A DNA stretch of 64,000 bases, taken from positions 1-64,000 of the forward strand of contig JADNRY010000152.1 of the NCBI GenBank assembly GCA_015501585.1, given 5' to 3'. Of the stretch, positions 60,089-64,000 are shown piece by piece; positions within the stretch are counted from its first letter, which is position 1, and each line of letters begins with the position of its first letter. This DNA is from Rhodocollybia butyracea (taxonomy: Eukaryota; Basidiomycota; Agaricomycetes; Agaricales; Omphalotaceae). Both the position numbers and the translations under genes were made by a program. The notes beneath the pieces were generated by a model. It did not search any database, had not been told where the DNA came from, and saw nothing but the letters and a program-made list of their open reading frames with translations.

Positions 60089-61353
60089 TCGCAGCTTGCA
60101 AATGACATCTAGGCCGAAGAGCTCCAGCGAAGTCACGGGAGTGAACTGGTCCGAAGGAATTTTCCTCTAGTTCTAATCAAGAATTAGAACAAGAGGGGGG
60201 TGAATTTGGCGTCAATGTTCACCTCGCTTGGAAACAGTACCAGTAATAATTAGGCCGCCTTCCAGTTTCGGGCTTTATCATTTTGACTTAATATATATAG
60301 TCCAACTAGACGTTGACCTTGAGATTCTACGAACACTTGAAGTTTTAAGTGCAGTCTGTGAGACGAAAAGGATGAGAACAACACACGATATACTCGCACA
60401 ACGTCAGCAATGGTCTCAAAGAGATGCCTTTCACCATCAAATGTATCAAAGACGATGAGGTTGAGAGCGTAAAAGGATTTGTGTCCGAGTGAAAGCTCGG
60501 GGAAAGCAGCCAAATCATGATAAGTCAATTGCGAAACTGTCTGTATTGCCACTGTCCTTGTTTCTGTTACTTAATGGGTCTGTGCGTGGGTTTCCCGCGA
60601 TTGATTACTCCGTCACTGAGCACTCGGACACAAATAGTGCTCAGTGACGGAGTAATCAATCGCGGGAAACCCACGCACAGACCCATTAAGTAACAGAAAC
60701 AAGGACAGTGGCAATACAGACAGTTTCGCAATTGACTTATCATGATTTGGCTGCTTTCCCCGAGCTTTCACTCGGACACAAATCCTTTTACGCTCTCAAC
60801 CTCATCGTCTTTGATACATTTGATGGTGAAAGGCATCTCTTTGAGACCATTGCTGACGTTGTGCGAGTATATCGTGTGTTGTTCTCATCCTTTTCGTCTC
60901 ACAGACTGCACTTAAAACTTCAAGTGTTCGTAGAATCTCAAGGTCAAGCTCGACAGTAAACTGTGCGACAAACCAAACCACTGGCATGAAAGGTAAAACT
61001 GAAAGACGATTTATAAATTATTACCAGTAACCACGAAGCGAGGTAAACATTGCCGCCAAATTCACCCCCCCTCTTGTTCTAATTCTTGATTAGAACTGCA
61101 GGAGACTCCCTTTCAATGGACCAGCTGCTTTCCTTCCAAGACTTGCTGAAGTTGTCCACCATGAATACTTCTCTTGGTGGACAATATCAGTTACTTCTAT
61201 GTGTGTTCCTACTTCTCGCCTTTGGCAACCTCATCCGGTATCAAAGGGAACCTCCTACCAGCGGTTGACGGAGTAACATCCGTATTCCTCACCGTCAACG
61301 GGCTATCATGGATCACTACTATCTGCTCCTTGTACTGGCCAGCCGCAACAGCA
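60089..61353. other. Tails of the unit 4 A/A' pair around the palindrome
   Basis: Positions 60170-60250 and 61025-61100 are mirror copies with a few differences. The central part is the perfect inverted repeat listed separately. Identical mirrored frames at 60250-60552 and 60708-60959 are a consequence of the palindrome and are not called as genes. Confidence 0.6.
60313..60947. repeat. Perfect 311-bp inverted repeat with 13-nt spacer
   Basis: Arms 60313-60623 and 60637-60947 are exact reverse complements as read base by base; the axis is at 60630. Outside the arms, similarity to the mirror copy continues but with mismatches. The spacer and its edge, CACTCGGACACAAAT (60621-60635), also occur within the right arm at 60769-60783. 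Confidence 0.9.
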
Positions 61354-62469
61354 TCAACACCTGGAGTCGCCTATATGATCCTGCTTTCCTGCTTCATCGC
61401 ACCTGGTAGTAGGGCGCATTCCCCGGCGCACCTCAAGGTCCTCAGCCTGAGAAGGCAGCGACGAATCAGTTGCACTGCGTGTCGAACTAGCAACGAGAAT
61501 CGAGGACGTGACGCCCTTCGTCAATGGGTCATCCTGGGCTATCATTCCACTCCGGCCAACATCTGTTTCCTCGCTGTACTGGTTATTACCGCGGACCGCA
61601 ATGGTATTTGGCCCAGCACCCAGAGAGAGTAACCCTATCTCTTCCGTGGACCTGGACTTGTTACCATGCGTGTCCATTCCAACGCCCTTGTCTGTCGCAG
61701 CAGGGTTTCCCACAATTGATTCCTCGTTCGTGCCTTTGGTATCGGCAAGCATCGAAATATCTGGCGCTGGAGGGAATGTCGAGCTCTGATGGTCTGTGCC
61801 CGATGGAGCAACATCCATAGTTATGTTTTTCTGGGTCGGCGCTGGCCGGAGCTGCTGCGTTTCCTGTTTAGCATCATCATTGGTTATCCGAATCGACCCC
61901 TCGTTTTGACCGGAATTCTCGACTTGAGACAGCAGCACCGGCTCACCCAACCCTAGAAGGAACGTCGAGCTACAGGTCGAGGCAACAATAGTGGGAGAAG
62001 GGGTATTCGGGTTCGTCGTCGCTGACGGATCAGCCGCAGTAACACTTTGGTCGGTGTCTGCTTGCCTATCCTGACCATTTCCGGTGGTCATAACGTCAAC
62101 GGGCCCAATAATGGACAATTGCGCTGAATTCGTGTTTCCACTACTGTTTGTTGCCCAAAGAGCATCCCACTCCTCCAACGTTTCATGTAAGCGTTCGTCT
62201 TGCTTTCTACTATCGACCCAGCTCGCGACAGAACCTCTATCATGCCAAGATCAGTACAGAACAGTGATTTACCCATTCGCCGCTCACAAGAACCCTTGGA
62301 CCACCAATACCACTGCAATTGCCCATAAGGTGTCATTCACTACACCGTTCACTGTACCGTTACGCTGGCGCATAAGGATTGCTGCTGTTACGCTGAGAGT
62401 GAATTTGACGATGGATCCGACTAGAATCAGGTCTTTGAGTGAACACGAACGAGGCTTCTGTGTAGGCAT
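61354..62469 (-). CDS. A'-family two-helix membrane protein, unit 4 (C-terminus frameshifted)
   Basis: Exons on the minus strand are 62469-62288 and 62236-61354, giving 354 residues. Exon 1 encodes MPTQKPRSCSLKDL, then two hydrophobic segments around RQRNGTVNGVVND. Exon 2 opens GSVASWVDSRKQDERLHETLEEWD and continues as a Ser/Thr/Glu-rich tail. The predicted ending QDHIGDSRC departs from the paralogue ending (EHIEATPGGDDVAVGQYKEQ) near 61375. The correct continuation is present in another frame down to about 61200, so one indel truncates about 50 residues. The membrane hairpin and most of the tail are intact. Function unknown. Confidence 0.6.
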
Positions 62470-64000
62470 TGTGTCTCCTTCAAGCGTCTGGAAAAAAGCT
62501 CTTATTCACGGTCCGTGACTGTTATCACAACATTTCAAGTTATACGTTACGAACACAAGATTTCTGCGTCTGTAGAGTTTTGGATGGTTTAATTATGTAC
62601 ATTGTCTCCAAAGGCATACTCACTAATACTATAAAACTTCTTAACACTTTGAGCTATACGCACTTTTGGTTGCTAGTTTGATATGTCACAGAATGTACTA
62701 CATAAACCTTGATCTCTTACCTGCATGTTCTCATTTCGTACCGTGTGCCGGCTTATCGTTACCAAAGGCGCGAGGGTAGGGCATAAAGCAGAGGAAGTAT
62801 CCGAGGTTGAATTCGCTATTCTGCGCAGACCGGAATGTAAAAATTTGTGAGTTGTGTCTTCTCTTCTTTTCGTTAGTTCGCTTATTTAACAGTGTGTATT
62901 CTATCTTCTAGTCTCTGGATATTGTAGTTCATAGACATACTCTACTTCCAACTTAACTTCAATCTTGCCCTGGCAACCTACACTGTCACTGATCTGGAAG
63001 AATGGATGCCGAATTCGACTTGGAGGTCTGTCTGTGGAGTTTCCGCACTGGCCCTAGTGCTCCGCGAACACTCTCATTCTTCGAATTCTTGTTATCCACT
63101 TCGAGTACAAATCACGTCGAATGTGCAAATTCGGAAAGGTTCTCAACTTCCTCCGCTCAAGCTCGGATTTGGTGCAAGCTTGGAACCTCGGTGGAAGCCA
63201 CCTTAGAACGAACATATTGCTATAGTTTGTTCTATTAGGTCAGTCCATCATCTAACGTTATTTGCCGGAATAACGTGGAATTCAAGCAGTTTACTGGGAC
63301 CACAAAATGACCTTCTGCATGTCGAAGCTATTGAACGTTCGATGTGCTCAATCTCTATTCCCTTTTTTCGACAAATGCGACTTTTACTTTCCACTTTTTT
63401 GCGACCATTACCCAAGGCTTCAGCGTTTCAGCTTATATCAATAATGGTTTCTAGTAACCGCCCTGAGCCGTCTAGACGTCTATCGCCGGTTAGATCTCGC
63501 GATGTTTGGTGTTTATCGCGTGCGAGCAGCACTTTAACGACGACGAGAAGTAGGACTGGCGCCGCGACGGTTACGCTTGCACATCATCTGCTCAATCTAT
63601 TTTCTTGCTTGTCGCGTAGAACACTCAATTGCACTTGTAACCTGGGATAGAAGCAAGTCCCTTACTACAGACTTGCTCCATATCAGTAAGAAACAACTGC
63701 ATATATTCGTCCCGTCCACCTCCACCATTATACCAGCTTTCGGAGACCCCCATCTTGTTCTCCCCCAGGAAAACTCTGGCTCTGTCTCAAAACGTACAGG
63801 CGCAGGTACTCCGACTATAAACCACTGTTTGGGGGCTCGGGATGTGGGAGCAATTACCGTACATTCGCGCTGGTAGATTGTTTCAATGAAGTTAATTTCT
63901 CGGCAAATGTAAGTTTCTTTCTTGAATATTTGCTTTTACTCTCACTTTCACTTGATGTGTAGCTAGGTTTTCTTCCACGACCTCTCAGCGCTCAGCGTTC
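62470..64000. other. Flank downstream of unit 4
   Basis: No gene could be supported. It is homologous to 11.04-12.48 kb and 23.06-24.3 kb. The frame starting at 63003 (MDAEFDLEV) has an indel relative to 11560 and 23554. Confidence 0.45.

Larger units (their letters stand above)
56600..64000. repeat. Tandem unit 4, lacking the zinc-finger part, continuing past the window
   Basis: It contains the spacer, A/A' pair and downstream flank. The last 100 bases match the start of the unit 1/2 junction region near 12400-12480, so another unit probably follows to the right. Confidence 0.65.

Noticed and set aside
60250..60959. Two identical ~80-residue open frames facing each other at the palindrome
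   Set aside because: They are mirror images forced by the perfect inverted repeat. The frame is not open in the homologous tails of other pairs, so I do not treat it as a gene.
1..64000. tRNA, rRNA and CRISPR arrays
   Set aside because: No cloverleaf with a GGTTCGAATCC-like arm, no rRNA-like tracts and no regularly spaced repeats were seen. A TGTTCGAATCGGGG string near 44847 (and 51677) lacks the rest of a tRNA.

Overview
The window looks like accessory DNA from a basidiomycete fungus, most likely an Agaricomycete. The evidence is many 45-60 nt spliceosomal introns with GT-AG ends, and a complete KDZ-class DNA transposon carrying a TET/JBP oxygenase gene, a combination known from mushroom-forming fungi. 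Also present are polytopic membrane proteins of DUF6533-like and PTHR35043-like type. I saw no rRNA, tRNA or CRISPR. Family names come from motif recognition, not from a search.

Most of the window is an array of diverged copies of one unit of about 12 kb. A full unit holds, left to right: a four-exon C2H2 zinc-finger gene on the minus strand; about 4.5 kb of spacer; then a tail-to-tail pair of genes, here called A (plus strand) and A' (minus strand); then flanking DNA. A and A' encode a short two-helix membrane hairpin on exon 1 joined to a long Ser/Thr/Glu-rich disordered tail on exon 2. Unit 1 is about 1-12.4 kb, unit 2 about 12.4-24.3 kb and unit 3 about 24.3-31.3 kb (broken after its A gene). 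A rearranged partial unit lies at 46.6-50.4 kb, and unit 4 runs from about 56.6 kb past the right edge. The three zinc-finger genes, A in unit 1 and A' in unit 2 can be joined into uninterrupted reading frames. Most other A/A' copies carry frameshifts or truncations.

Unit 3 and the partial unit are separated by two copies of a ~2.4 kb segment with a DUF6533-like seven-helix gene (about 33.06-46.29 kb and 50.6-53.1 kb). The first copy is split by an intact 10,751-bp KDZ transposon (33575-44325) with perfect 186-bp terminal inverted repeats and an 8-bp target duplication ATTGTAAG. The second copy preserves the uninterrupted target. The transposon carries its transposase, a TET/JBP dioxygenase, an HMG-box-like protein and two unrecognised accessory genes. 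A separate intact membrane-protein gene sits at 54793-56478.

The most notable structures are the paired A/A' family in a tandem array with zinc-finger genes, a perfect 311-bp inverted repeat with a 13-nt spacer at the axis of the unit 4 pair, and the complete cargo-bearing KDZ transposon with its empty-site control.
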